Source: CALEMW01 sp964343835 (GTDB lineage: Bacteria; Krumholzibacteriota; Krumholzibacteriia; LZORAL124-64-63). Taken from it: a DNA stretch of 64,000 nucleotides. Below, piece after piece: positions 19,301 through 26,067 of this stretch. Within the stretch, counting starts at the first letter, position 1. Every line of letters begins with the position of its first letter. The stretch spans positions 62,001 to 126,000 of the forward strand of contig CAYFKR010000004.1 of NCBI GenBank assembly GCA_964343835.1. Reading direction: 5' to 3'. Both the position numbers and the translations under genes were made by a program. A model generated the notes under the pieces. It saw only the letters and a list, made by a program, of their open reading frames with translations, was not told the origin of the DNA and did no database searches.

Positions 19301-20025
19301 GCCCCCACTGCTTCGACTCCACCATGAACTACAAGTACTTCCGCGACCCGGTGATGGAGTTCTTCGGCCAGGGCCGCATCGACGCCGCCACCTTCGACCG
19401 GCGCCTGTCGCCGGGCCGCTCGGTGTACCCGCCGCAGTCGGTGCAGACCATGATGAACCTCATCGACAGCCACGACACCATCCGCTACCTCACGTCCACC
19501 GGCGACGTGAAGCGCCTGATGCTCGCGGCCCTCTTCCAGATGAGCTACGTGGGCATGCCCCACATCTGGTACGGCAACGAGGTGGGCATGACCGGCGGCA
19601 AGGACCCCGACTGCCGCCGCCCCATGGACTGGAACTACACCCACGACCCCAAGAAGGTCGCCCTGCGCGACTACTACGGCGCCATCACCCGCTTCCGCCG
19701 CGACAGCAAGGTGCTGAGCCGCGGCGACGTGTCCACCGTCTTCGCCCAGGGCAAGGCCCTGGCCATGGCCCGCCGCCTGGATACCAAGTGCGCCCTGTCG
19801 CTCTTCAACGCGGCTCCCCAGCCCGCCACCATCACCCTGACGGCCGACGACATCGCCGCCATGATTCCCGAGGGCGGCAGCACCGTCTTCAAGGTGATCG
19901 CCGGCACCGAGTGGTTCCCCAACGCCGACCAGGGCGAGCTGATCTCCGGCTCGACTCTCGAACTCGGCAACGGGGACGTGACGATCACACTGCCGGGCAT
20001 GAGCGGAGCGATGCTGGCCAACTAG
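16387..20025 (+). CDS. secreted GH13 glucanohydrolase with five tandem CBM48 modules
   Basis: 1212 residues. Signal peptide 1-22 (ends LPASA). Five AMPK/CBM48 glycogen-binding modules follow at about 23-105, 140-222, 238-326, 352-438 and 458-546, each with a GxFNxW strand, YKFVVDG and the tail signature DDGFGGQNSV. Linkers are Ala/Pro- or Thr-rich (a run of Thr near residue 338). An E-set-like domain at about 550-670 precedes the GH13 barrel: YQIFPERFRNGD, region I DMAFNHT, II GFRLDVPNEV (D933), III LVGEIWG (E962), IV LIDSHDTIR (D1030). The whole looks like a neopullulanase/cyclomaltodextrinase-type enzyme. It has no sorting domain, so it is probably periplasmic or released. It is a single-gene unit ending at a palindromic terminator. 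Confidence 0.9.
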   Translation: MKRTFVALCLALAALTVLPASAVEVVFVHDAPGAGEVYLSGSFNGWNAWDLAMQKQGGRWVLAMDLAPGTHQYKFVVDGAWRQDTLNPNAQDDGYGGQNSVVTVAADAAGPLAAHGGDVSDIDAPAPAAAAAAPAGGAGTTFSCSAPGAGSVFVAGEFNNWNPTSDRMADDDGDGVFTCTLALAAGRYQYKFVVDGNWLADENAAETADDGFGGQNSVVDVAVGAAPAAPAGGAATTGEGVLFSYDAGGSVGSCYVAGEFNGWNPTGTLMSDDDGDGVYTCTVPLAAGTYMYKFVVDGNWLQDPANPNGAEDGFGGQNSVLTVGEGGAATVAATTTTTTTTAPAATGGGDVAVTFRFTPVISGVSSVSVAGSFNGWDPAANPMVDDDNDGTYVGVVNLARGEHTYKFVVDGEWHTDPNNENAADDGFGGQNSVIHVRAGDTALDAASTTAPGAGAVGMRTVPFSYAAGKSANDVFLAGTFNDWSDSKQRLGDADGDGVWETTLLLQPGSYQYKFVVDGSWHHDPNNPNGTDDGFGGQNSVLEVDDSFAAVAIERGDGRVFTDDLEPVFDYSTCNPLTATEIQLATRCHLDDVEGVELAYRIDGGDEVVTPMTAAETDPAYQTWRATVELPGADSTLEYVYRFLDGGETVVLGARGVGSDDPYRYNRELLPPFTTPDWAKDGVIYQIFPERFRNGDPSNDPDFSEYWYQDANELPSSGKTNGEYFHLVDDWYDVAGLSRSPYRTDGKPDYYSFYGGDIAGVREKLDYLNDLGVTVIYFNPLNQGMSNHKYDPVDYNSVDPHFASKYEFKAFVQDAHDHGIRIVVDMAFNHTGNYHFAFRDAFEKGRDSEYWSWYEWKRWPMPEGRHVDGADYYDCWRGFGLHPNLNWDLKRPNNAENNIADMADADPNMDVVNHVLGVARYWLGELDIDGFRLDVPNEVPFWFWKEFNRVCNEVKPDSWLVGEIWGNAGSWIGPHCFDSTMNYKYFRDPVMEFFGQGRIDAATFDRRLSPGRSVYPPQSVQTMMNLIDSHDTIRYLTSTGDVKRLMLAALFQMSYVGMPHIWYGNEVGMTGGKDPDCRRPMDWNYTHDPKKVALRDYYGAITRFRRDSKVLSRGDVSTVFAQGKALAMARRLDTKCALSLFNAAPQPATITLTADDIAAMIPEGGSTVFKVIAGTEWFPNADQGELISGSTLELGNGDVTITLPGMSGAMLAN
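16453..18021 (+). repeat. five in-frame CBM48-coding repeats
   Basis: The DNA coding for DGFGGQNSV is nearly identical in all five units (ends near 16690, 17040, 17346, 17695 and 18006), giving alternating spacings of about 350 and 310 bases. The array therefore grew by tandem duplication and is open to recombination. A sixth, divergent copy of the tail signature is in the lipoprotein gene at 23567-23986. Confidence 0.85.
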
Positions 20026-20026
20026 G

Positions 20027-20164
20027 GCCGCACGGGAGCGGTCGTCTGGAAAGCGGTCGCTCGTGAAGATCCGGACACAAGAAGGCCGACCCTTGGGGGT
20101 CGGCCTTCTCGTTCCGGATTTTCACTTGGCTCCAACGCTTTCCAGACGACCGCTCCCGTGCGGC
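20027..20164. repeat. nested palindromic element, copy 1 (bidirectional terminator)
   Basis: Three nested stems fill the gap between convergent genes. The outer arms 20027-20055 and 20136-20164 are perfectly complementary over 29 bp. The middle arms GTGAAGATCCGG (20063-20074) and CCGGATTTTCAC (20114-20125) pair with one G-U. The core GAAGGCCGACCC (20081-20092) and GGGTCGGCCTTC (20097-20108) pairs perfectly around a TTGG loop and is followed by TCGTT. Copy 2 at 23426-23559 is the same element in reverse orientation: it shares the core, GTCGCTC next to the arm, CTCGTTCC and GCTCCAACGC. The outer arms differ in sequence but stay complementary. The likely function is transcription termination in both directions. 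Confidence 0.85.
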
Positions 20165-20167
20165 GCG

Positions 20168-20629
20168 TCAGTCGTGGCAGCCGTGACCGTGGCCTCTGCC
20201 ACGGCCACGACCGCGTCCGGCCCCGTGGCCGTGCCCATGGGTCGAGCCAACACCATGGGTACGGTTGCCGTGACCGTGTCCGCTGCAAGCGTGGATTTCT
20301 TCGAGCTCTTGCATCTCGCCGCCTGCGGCGGCATCGATGACGCCCGACACCAAGGGCGCCGGGGTGCGGTAGACCTTCAGGCCTGCGGCCTTCAGGCTGT
20401 CGAGGGCGCGGCGGCCGATACCGCCGACGACCAGGGCGTCGAAGGCGTGTCCCGTGAGCTGGGAGAGGGGGTGGCAGGTACCGTGGGCGTGGTGGGCGTT
20501 GGAGTTGGCGATGGTCTCGATCGAGCCGTCGGTGGTGTCCACCAGGGTGAACCAGGGGGCCGAGCCGAAGTGGTCGTGGACGCGGGCGTCGCGGCCCTTG
20601 TCGTCCAGGGTGGGGATGCAGAGCTTCAT
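20168..20629 (-). CDS. NifX/NafY-like dinitrogenase cofactor-family protein with His/Gly-rich tail
   Basis: 153 residues. Residues 1-110 have the fold of the dinitrogenase iron-molybdenum cofactor-binding family (MKLCIPT, DHFGSAPWFTLVD, HAFDALVVGGIGRRAL). Small members of this family are widespread outside nitrogen fixers and are often next to DUF134 genes. The last 40 residues are His/Gly/Arg-rich (HGHGNRTHG, GHGHGCHD), a likely metal-binding tail. The start ATG 20629 overlaps the stop of the DUF134 gene by four bases (ATGA), so the two are translationally coupled. No nif gene is present. A role in metal or iron-sulfur cofactor handling is inference. Confidence 0.85.
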   Translation of the reverse strand: MKLCIPTLDDKGRDARVHDHFGSAPWFTLVDTTDGSIETIANSNAHHAHGTCHPLSQLTGHAFDALVVGGIGRRALDSLKAAGLKVYRTPAPLVSGVIDAAAGGEMQELEEIHACSGHGHGNRTHGVGSTHGHGHGAGRGRGRGRGHGHGCHD

Positions 20630-20919
20630 GAATCGCTCCCGTCGGTGAGTCGGATGACGAGGGCCTCGCGGCGCACCAGCGCGCCCACGAGGTCGCGCCT
20701 CGCCTGTTTGAGGAGCCGCTGGACCGTTCCCCGTGACACACCCATGCGCTCGCCGGCCGCGGTCTGGTCGAGCCCTTCGAGGTCGCACAGGCGCAGGGCC
20801 TCGAAGGCGTCGCGCGCGAGGTGCGTCTCGGCGTGCTCGTTCATGGGCACGCCGCGGAGCTTGTACACGCGGTCGTTGCGGTAGCGGCGGCAGCAGCGGT
20901 GTTTGCGGGGACGGGGCAT
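20626..20919 (-). CDS. DUF134 family DNA-binding protein
   Basis: 97 residues. The start MPRPRKHRCCRRY, with its two Cys, is the hallmark of the DUF134 family, and a helix-turn-helix follows (DQTAAGERMGVSRGTVQRLL). Family members are predicted sigma-like or repressor-like DNA-binding proteins and pair with NifX-like genes, as here (4-base overlap). GGAGG precedes ATG 20919. The promoter has a near-consensus form and an inverted repeat sits at the expected transcription start, which suggests that the protein controls its own operon. The effector is unknown; the Cys and the partner's His tail make a metal plausible. Confidence 0.9.
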   Translation of the reverse strand: MPRPRKHRCCRRYRNDRVYKLRGVPMNEHAETHLARDAFEALRLCDLEGLDQTAAGERMGVSRGTVQRLLKQARRDLVGALVRREALVIRLTDGSDS

Positions 20920-20932
20920 GGTTCCTCCGAAG

Positions 20933-20974
20933 TGTGTATATGCACATAATATCCCCCGGCAGGGGGCCTGTCAA
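20933..20974 (-). promoter_or_regulatory. strong promoter with candidate operator for DUF134-NifX operon
   Basis: On the minus strand TTGACA (20969-20974), a 17-base spacer and TATTAT (20946-20951) match the sigma-70 consensus at 11 of 12 positions. Directly downstream TGTG-N6-CACA (20933-20946) forms an inverted repeat that covers the expected start site. This fits a repressor operator, probably for DUF134. Confidence 0.7.
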
Positions 20975-20997
20975 GGCGGGCCGTCATATGATATTCT
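20969..20997 (+). promoter_or_regulatory. candidate promoter for secreted peptidase, sharing its -35 box
   Basis: TGTCAA (20969-20974), 17-base spacer, TATTCT (20992-20997) on the plus strand. The -35 hexamer is the same six bases used by the minus-strand promoter, so the two divergent transcripts may compete. Confidence 0.4.
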
Positions 20998-21039
20998 CTG
21001 TTCAACACCGGCATCGCCCATCGACACGGGAGGCCCACC

Positions 21040-23406
21040 ATGTCCGCACGCCGCGTTCTCATCGCATCGGTCCTGCTGCTCGGCGCCGCCCCCGCCATGG
21101 CCCAGGTCGCCGTCCTGGGTTTCGAGCAGTACGTCACCCAGGATGTGTTGACCCTTGAAACCACGGCACCTACGACACTCGGCGGTTGCGTGGTGGAGAT
21201 CAACGCCCTGCCGTCGCCGGAGTACCTCAACGTGGCCGCCGAGATCCCCGGACTCTCCACCGAGCCCATGTGGATCGTGCGCAACGTCCGGATCCACACG
21301 CCGGAGGAGGGGGTGCCCATGGAGGTGCTCACCTGCCGGTTCCCCATGGAGGATCTGGGCGTGGAGCCGGGCATGACGATCGCCGGCGTGGCCTACGGCT
21401 GGGAGATCTCGCCCCTGCCCCTGACCGATGCCGACGCCCCGGCCTGGATGGCGACCCTGCCCCTGACCGACGTGGCGCCCATGGACCTCACGACCATCGA
21501 GGTGGGGCCGGGGGTGCCGCCGACGGCCATGGAGCTCTCCCTCTCGGCGCCGGACGACTGGTTCGAGGTCTCGGCCGTCCCCCTCAGCGAGTGGGTCTAC
21601 TGCAACATCGGCTGCAACATGCCCAACATCGACCTGGACGCCGGAGCCGACCCCAACGACAAGGGCGCCTGCATGCCCGCCAGCTGCGCCAACAGCCTGC
21701 AGTGGCTCGAGGACAAGCACGACCAGATCAGCATCCCGCACGAGAAGCGCAGCATCATGAAGCAGCTGGGCAAGCTGGCGCGACGCGCGTACCAGCAGGG
21801 CGTCGAGCCCAAGGATATCGCCCGGGCCAAGCTGGACTTCATCGAGGCCCACAAGCTGCCCATCCACGTGAAGATCCAGGACCGGTGGTCGGAGGGGAAC
21901 ATCCGCAGCACCAGCGGCAAGACGAAGTGCGAGGACAAGGACGGCGCCGCGACCCAGTGGCCCACCGAGGACTTCATCACCTCGGAGGCGGAGAACGGCG
22001 AGGACGTGGAACTGGTGGCGGAGTGGTACTACGAGGATTCGCCGGGGGTCGTCAAGCCGGCCGGCTACGCCCACGCCGTGGTCCTGACGGGAGCGAGGGA
22101 GACCGCGGGCGTGACCCGCATCAAGGTCAAGGACGACGGGCTGCAGAGCATCCCGGGCGGGTTGCGGGAACTGCCGTCGGACCTGCTGCCCTGGAACGGG
22201 CGGCTCATCGCGTCCGGCTTGAACAGGACCATCAAGGTCAACGGCACCGACCGTCACTGCTTCGCCATCGTCCGCTCGGTGGTCTCGGAAAGCTACGACG
22301 CGTCGGTGACCCATCCGCCCGCCACCGAGTCGACCCCGGGCTACTGCGACTACATCAAGCGCACGATCCCGGCCAACGGATCGATCACCTACACCTTCCC
22401 GTCGTCGGGCGAGAACATGTGCTACAACGTGACGCTGACGATCGTGGACCGCGGCGACGACCATTGCGTGTCCCTGGGCCAGTGGAACAACAACAAGGGC
22501 GGTTCGCGGACCTGGAAGAACAGCAAGAACTACCCGGTGACCGTGATGCTCCACAACGACGACGGCGCCTTCGACCAGCAGCCCTACCCGACGTGGAACG
22601 TGGGCATCGCCATCAAGGACTCCACCGGCGCCGCCGTCTCCCGCGACGAGAGCACGCCCTTCAACCCGGAGGAATGGGGCGGTTTCTCCCTGGGCGGCCG
22701 CGACACGTCGTCGGCCGAGTTCGGGGACATCGTGGCGGACGTCCTGAGCGTCGGACCCTACGGCCCCGACTTCGACCTCGCCCAGTTCCCGGCCCGCATG
22801 TCCGTCTCCGGTTCCGTGCGCGTGGTGGACCTCTTCGCCGACTCAGCGGCCTGGAACCCCTACTGGGAGCACCTGGGCTTCAGCCTCGACGTGGTCTCGG
22901 TGGCGTCGCCGGGCACCCTGCAGGTCTTCGCCCCGGGCTCGGGGACCTGGGCGACCCTGCCGATCACCGGCCCCGGCACCTACTTCGCCGACCTCGGCGC
23001 CCACGTCCCGGCCCCCGACGTCCACGTGGAGATGACCTGCCTCGCCGGCCTCGACATGGAGATCGACTGCGTCGGCGTCCCATCGCTCGTGCCCTTCGAT
23101 CCGACCTCCGTCGAGGACGTGACGAAGCCCAGGCTGGGCATCCTGGCGGCGGCCCCCAATCCCTTCAACCCCCGCCTCGAAGTGGCCTACCGCGTGCCGG
23201 CCGACGGCCCGACCCGTGTCACGGTGGTGGATGCGAGGGGCCGACTCGTCGCCGTCCTGTTCGAGGGCGACCTCACCGAAGGCCGCCACGATACGACGTG
23301 GGAGGGCAGGACCACCACCGGCCGCCCCGCCCCCTCCGGCACCTACCTCGTCCAAGTCGAACAACGCGGAGCTTCGGTGGCCAGGAAAGTCATCCTCGCC
23401 CGTTAG
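21040..23406 (+). CDS. secreted C39-like cysteine peptidase with FlgD-like sorting domain
   Basis: 788 residues. Signal peptide 1-21 (ends APAMA). Residues about 195-410 look like a papain-fold C39-type peptidase: Cys211 in KGACMPASCANSLQWL corresponds to the C-G-P-x-x-x-x-N active-site segment, His345 lies in GYAHAVVLTGA, and an Asp follows in IKVKDDG. A central beta-rich part (about 450-560) has several Cys. The last 85 residues are the sorting domain (PNPFNPRLEV, VARKVILAR). The protein is therefore a probable surface or released protease of unknown substrate. GGGAGG precedes ATG 21040. It is divergent from the DUF134 operon and convergent with the CBM48 lipoprotein, with a palindromic element after its stop. 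The peptidase call rests on motif spacing only. Confidence 0.7.
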   Translation: MSARRVLIASVLLLGAAPAMAQVAVLGFEQYVTQDVLTLETTAPTTLGGCVVEINALPSPEYLNVAAEIPGLSTEPMWIVRNVRIHTPEEGVPMEVLTCRFPMEDLGVEPGMTIAGVAYGWEISPLPLTDADAPAWMATLPLTDVAPMDLTTIEVGPGVPPTAMELSLSAPDDWFEVSAVPLSEWVYCNIGCNMPNIDLDAGADPNDKGACMPASCANSLQWLEDKHDQISIPHEKRSIMKQLGKLARRAYQQGVEPKDIARAKLDFIEAHKLPIHVKIQDRWSEGNIRSTSGKTKCEDKDGAATQWPTEDFITSEAENGEDVELVAEWYYEDSPGVVKPAGYAHAVVLTGARETAGVTRIKVKDDGLQSIPGGLRELPSDLLPWNGRLIASGLNRTIKVNGTDRHCFAIVRSVVSESYDASVTHPPATESTPGYCDYIKRTIPANGSITYTFPSSGENMCYNVTLTIVDRGDDHCVSLGQWNNNKGGSRTWKNSKNYPVTVMLHNDDGAFDQQPYPTWNVGIAIKDSTGAAVSRDESTPFNPEEWGGFSLGGRDTSSAEFGDIVADVLSVGPYGPDFDLAQFPARMSVSGSVRVVDLFADSAAWNPYWEHLGFSLDVVSVASPGTLQVFAPGSGTWATLPITGPGTYFADLGAHVPAPDVHVEMTCLAGLDMEIDCVGVPSLVPFDPTSVEDVTKPRLGILAAAPNPFNPRLEVAYRVPADGPTRVTVVDARGRLVAVLFEGDLTEGRHDTTWEGRTTTGRPAPSGTYLVQVEQRGASVARKVILAR

Positions 23407-23425
23407 CACAAACGGGCGCCCCGCC

Positions 23426-23559
23426 CCTCCGGACGGCATGCGCCGGAAGGCGTTGGAGCGAAGGTGAGAACAGGAACGAGAAGGCCGACCCTTCCGGGTC
23501 GGCCTTCTTGGATCCTGTGCGAACCGAGCGACCGCCTTCCGGCGCATGCCGTCCGGAGG
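23426..23559. repeat. nested palindromic element, copy 2 (bidirectional terminator)
   Basis: Outer arms 23426-23452 and 23533-23559 are perfectly complementary over 27 bp. The middle arms ACAGGA (23470-23475) and TCCTGT (23513-23518) pair, and the core GAAGGCCGACCC (23480-23491) and GGGTCGGCCTTC (23496-23507) pairs around a TTCC loop. On the minus strand its order of conserved blocks matches copy 1 at 20027-20164. It fills the gap between the convergent peptidase and lipoprotein genes. Confidence 0.85.
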
Positions 23560-23566
23560 GACCTCC

Positions 23567-23986
23567 TCAGCGCAGGACGAGGATGGAATTCTGCCCCCCG
23601 AACCCATCGTCGTTCCCGACGGGATTGTTGGGATCCTGCTCCCACCTCATCCCCCAGTCCACGGCGAACTTGTACTCGTAGCGGCCGGGGGCGAGTTCGA
23701 GCTCGATCTCCCAGATGCCGTCGCCGTCGTCGTCGTGCATGGCGCCGATCTCGTGGTCGAAGCGGCCGGTGCCGCGGGTGCCGCACCAGTCGTTCTCGTC
23801 CCAGTTGCCGCAGATGTTCACATGCTTGGCCTGGGGGGCCTCGTACATGAAGCGGACCATGCCGTTGTCCTGGCGGCTCGGGGGCGGCACGCGGGTGCGG
23901 ATGATGCGCATGTAGCCGCAGCCGCCGAGCAGCATCAGGGCGGCCAGCAGCAGCAGGGAGAAGCGCAGTCGTCGTCGGGCGGTCAT
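23567..23986 (-). CDS. lipoprotein consisting of one CBM48-like glycan-binding module
   Basis: 139 residues. Lipobox LMLLGGC (Cys at about 23) after a short signal peptide. Residues about 45-139 are one AMPK/CBM48-type module: VNICGNWDENDW takes the place of the usual GxFNxW strand, YEYKFAVDWGM matches the YKFVVDG strand, and the end DDGFGGQNSILVLR is the same signature as in the five-module GH13 enzyme. There is no other domain. It is the last gene of the surface-glucan operon, 10 bases after the stop of the CBM48-barrel gene. Its job is probably to hold alpha-glucan on a membrane surface next to the barrel. Which membrane it sits in is not shown. Confidence 0.8.
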   Translation of the reverse strand: MTARRRLRFSLLLLAALMLLGGCGYMRIIRTRVPPPSRQDNGMVRFMYEAPQAKHVNICGNWDENDWCGTRGTGRFDHEIGAMHDDDGDGIWEIELELAPGRYEYKFAVDWGMRWEQDPNNPVGNDDGFGGQNSILVLR

Positions 23987-23996
23987 CAGGCTCCTC

Positions 23997-26054
23997 CTAG
24001 AAGATGAAGTTGGCGCGCACGCCGATGGCCCGGACGTCTTCCATGGCGCGGTCGGCCTCGTAGACCGTGGCGCCGGGGTTGTCGTCCATGTACTGCTGAC
24101 GCCACATCCAGCGGCCGATGTGACGGCCGTGGTAGTCGATGCCGAAGCTCAGGGGATCCACGCCCCAGGCCGCCACCACGTCCAGGCGCGGGTGGGGGAG
24201 GTAGCGCACGCCGGCGTAGGGGGCCCAGGCGGCGGCGTCCCAGGTCTCGAAGCCCTCGGAGGTCGGCGCCTCGAGGTCGTAGGCCATGCGCCGGATGTCG
24301 GCGATGGCCTGCACGCGCGGGGCCACGTCGCGGGTCCAGCGCAGAATGGTCTCGGTGGTGCGGCCGTCGGCGCCGGCGATGCCGTCGTCGTAGTCGGTCA
24401 GGGCGGCCTCGAGCTCGAACGCGCCGAAGCGGTCGGAGGTGTCGCCGTAGCGGACGCGGCCCGAGATGGTCAGGATCACGGCCTCGGCCGTGGCCTCGCC
24501 CGTGAGCGGCGAAACGGCGCCTGCGGCCCCGAAATCGGCCCTCGTCTCGAGGCGCTGGATCCACAGCAGCTCCTCGTGGCCGGTGCCGCCGTTGGTCAGG
24601 GTCAGGTCGGTGTAGTGGGTGTCGGTCTCGGGGGCGAGGCCGTGGAAGTTCAGGTAGACGCGCTTCTCGGCCACGTCCTGGGTGCGGAAGGTGACCGTGC
24701 CGAGAGCGTGCCCCTCGACGGCGCCCTTCTCCAGGATGGTCGTGTGCTCCAGGTCCATGGTCCGGGCCTTGGCGAACTCCCACTGCAGGCCCACGTGGTA
24801 GAGGTCGCGGGAGCGGTCGTAGAGTTCGATGTCCACCGGGCCGTTGGAGTTGTTGAAGCCGGCCTCGTTGCCCGTCACGAATCCCTGGAAGACCGACGAG
24901 TGGAGCCACTCGGCGTCCAGCAGGCCGCGGCCGTCGGCCAGGGGGCGCGACACGTCCAGGCCGCCGCTCACGTTCAGGTTGTCCCACTCGAACCAGGTGG
25001 AGGAGTCGTCGTGCTCGGCCAGGTGACGGTCCAGGGCGGGCAGGCCGGTGTCCTCGGGGGTCGAGACGCGGTCGCTCATGTCCACCCAGAGCAGCTCGCG
25101 CTCCATGTAGAAGGGCAGGCCCACGGTCACGCCGCCGAAGGTGCGGCTGAGGCGGGCGCCCACCACGTCGCGGCCGGTGTTGTCGAAGAGGTCCAGGGAG
25201 TTGTACCAGTCGGCGTCGTGGACGTCGGCCACGAAGCCCTGGAAGTGGGCGCCGAAGGGATCGGCCTCCACCAGCACGCCGGCGGTGCCCTTGCCCGCGG
25301 GCAGGTGGTCGTCGAGGATGGTGCCGGGCAGGTCGGTATCGCCGCCGGAACCGAAGGGGTCGCCGAGCTGGATCAGCTCCATGTCCCAGAAACCCTTCAC
25401 GGTGAACGGTCCGGGGTGGATGTCCACGGCGCCCTCGTCCAGGTAGGCCGTGTTGAGGTTCAGGTTGATGTTGCGGGTGTTGTCCAGACGCAGCCGCGTG
25501 TAGGCGTCCACCACGTCGCTCACGGCGGTGTGGATGTTCAGGTCGATGAGCTGCTCCGGGCGCGTCAGGCGGAACCGGGGGTCGACGGCGCGGCGTCTGG
25601 TGGCCGTGTAGCGGCCCAGGTAGCGGCCGTCCAGGGTGATCTTGGCGTTCAGCCGCGTGTTGGGACCGGCCGTGGTCGACTGCTCCACCGCCACGATGTG
25701 GCCCTTGTCGTCCACCTGCACCAGGGAGTTGGTGCCGCCGAACGAGTCGGGGGTGGTGGTGGGGTTGGAGTCGTCGTGGAACCACGAGCCGTCCACCACG
25801 AACTTGTATTCGTGCTTGCCCGGCTTGAGGGCCATGACGACGGACCAGGTGCCGTCGTCGCCCTTCGTCATCGGGTTCTTCTCCGCGTTCCAGCCGTTGA
25901 ACGAGCCGGCCAGGGTCACCTGTCCGGCGCCGGGCGCCTCGTAGGTGAACAGGATGCCCACGGGCACCTCCTTCACGGCCGCGGCGGCCGGCAGGGCCGA
26001 CAGCAGGAGCAGGAGGGCGGCGATCAGGGCGCGCTTGATGGTCGGGGTCTGCAT
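23997..26054 (-). CDS. outer-membrane beta-barrel fused to N-terminal CBM48
   Basis: 685 residues. Signal peptide 1-25 (ends LPAAAA). Residues about 30-115 are an AMPK/CBM48 module (VTLAGSFNGWNAEKNPM, HEYKFVVDGSW, DSFGGTNSLVQV). The remaining about 550 residues are rich in alternating polar/hydrophobic strands with frequent Trp and Tyr, and the chain ends ANFIF with a terminal Phe, the beta-signal of outer-membrane barrels. The layout suggests a porin-like channel with its own alpha-glucan-binding domain, facing the periplasm or the cell surface depending on topology. It lies 13 bases after the stop of the other barrel gene in one operon. I know of no named family with this fusion; the barrel part is inferred from composition and the C-terminus. 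Confidence 0.7.
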   Translation of the reverse strand: MQTPTIKRALIAALLLLLSALPAAAAVKEVPVGILFTYEAPGAGQVTLAGSFNGWNAEKNPMTKGDDGTWSVVMALKPGKHEYKFVVDGSWFHDDSNPTTTPDSFGGTNSLVQVDDKGHIVAVEQSTTAGPNTRLNAKITLDGRYLGRYTATRRRAVDPRFRLTRPEQLIDLNIHTAVSDVVDAYTRLRLDNTRNINLNLNTAYLDEGAVDIHPGPFTVKGFWDMELIQLGDPFGSGGDTDLPGTILDDHLPAGKGTAGVLVEADPFGAHFQGFVADVHDADWYNSLDLFDNTGRDVVGARLSRTFGGVTVGLPFYMERELLWVDMSDRVSTPEDTGLPALDRHLAEHDDSSTWFEWDNLNVSGGLDVSRPLADGRGLLDAEWLHSSVFQGFVTGNEAGFNNSNGPVDIELYDRSRDLYHVGLQWEFAKARTMDLEHTTILEKGAVEGHALGTVTFRTQDVAEKRVYLNFHGLAPETDTHYTDLTLTNGGTGHEELLWIQRLETRADFGAAGAVSPLTGEATAEAVILTISGRVRYGDTSDRFGAFELEAALTDYDDGIAGADGRTTETILRWTRDVAPRVQAIADIRRMAYDLEAPTSEGFETWDAAAWAPYAGVRYLPHPRLDVVAAWGVDPLSFGIDYHGRHIGRWMWRQQYMDDNPGATVYEADRAMEDVRAIGVRANFIF

Positions 26055-26067
26055 GGTCGTCCTCGCT

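Noticed and set aside
20168..20629. NifX-like gene as evidence for nitrogen fixation
   Set aside because: Small proteins of this family are common without nif genes, and no other nif gene is in the window.
23464..23850. Small open frames across the second palindrome
   Set aside because: They run through a structured non-coding element and into antisense of the lipoprotein; no start site or domain.
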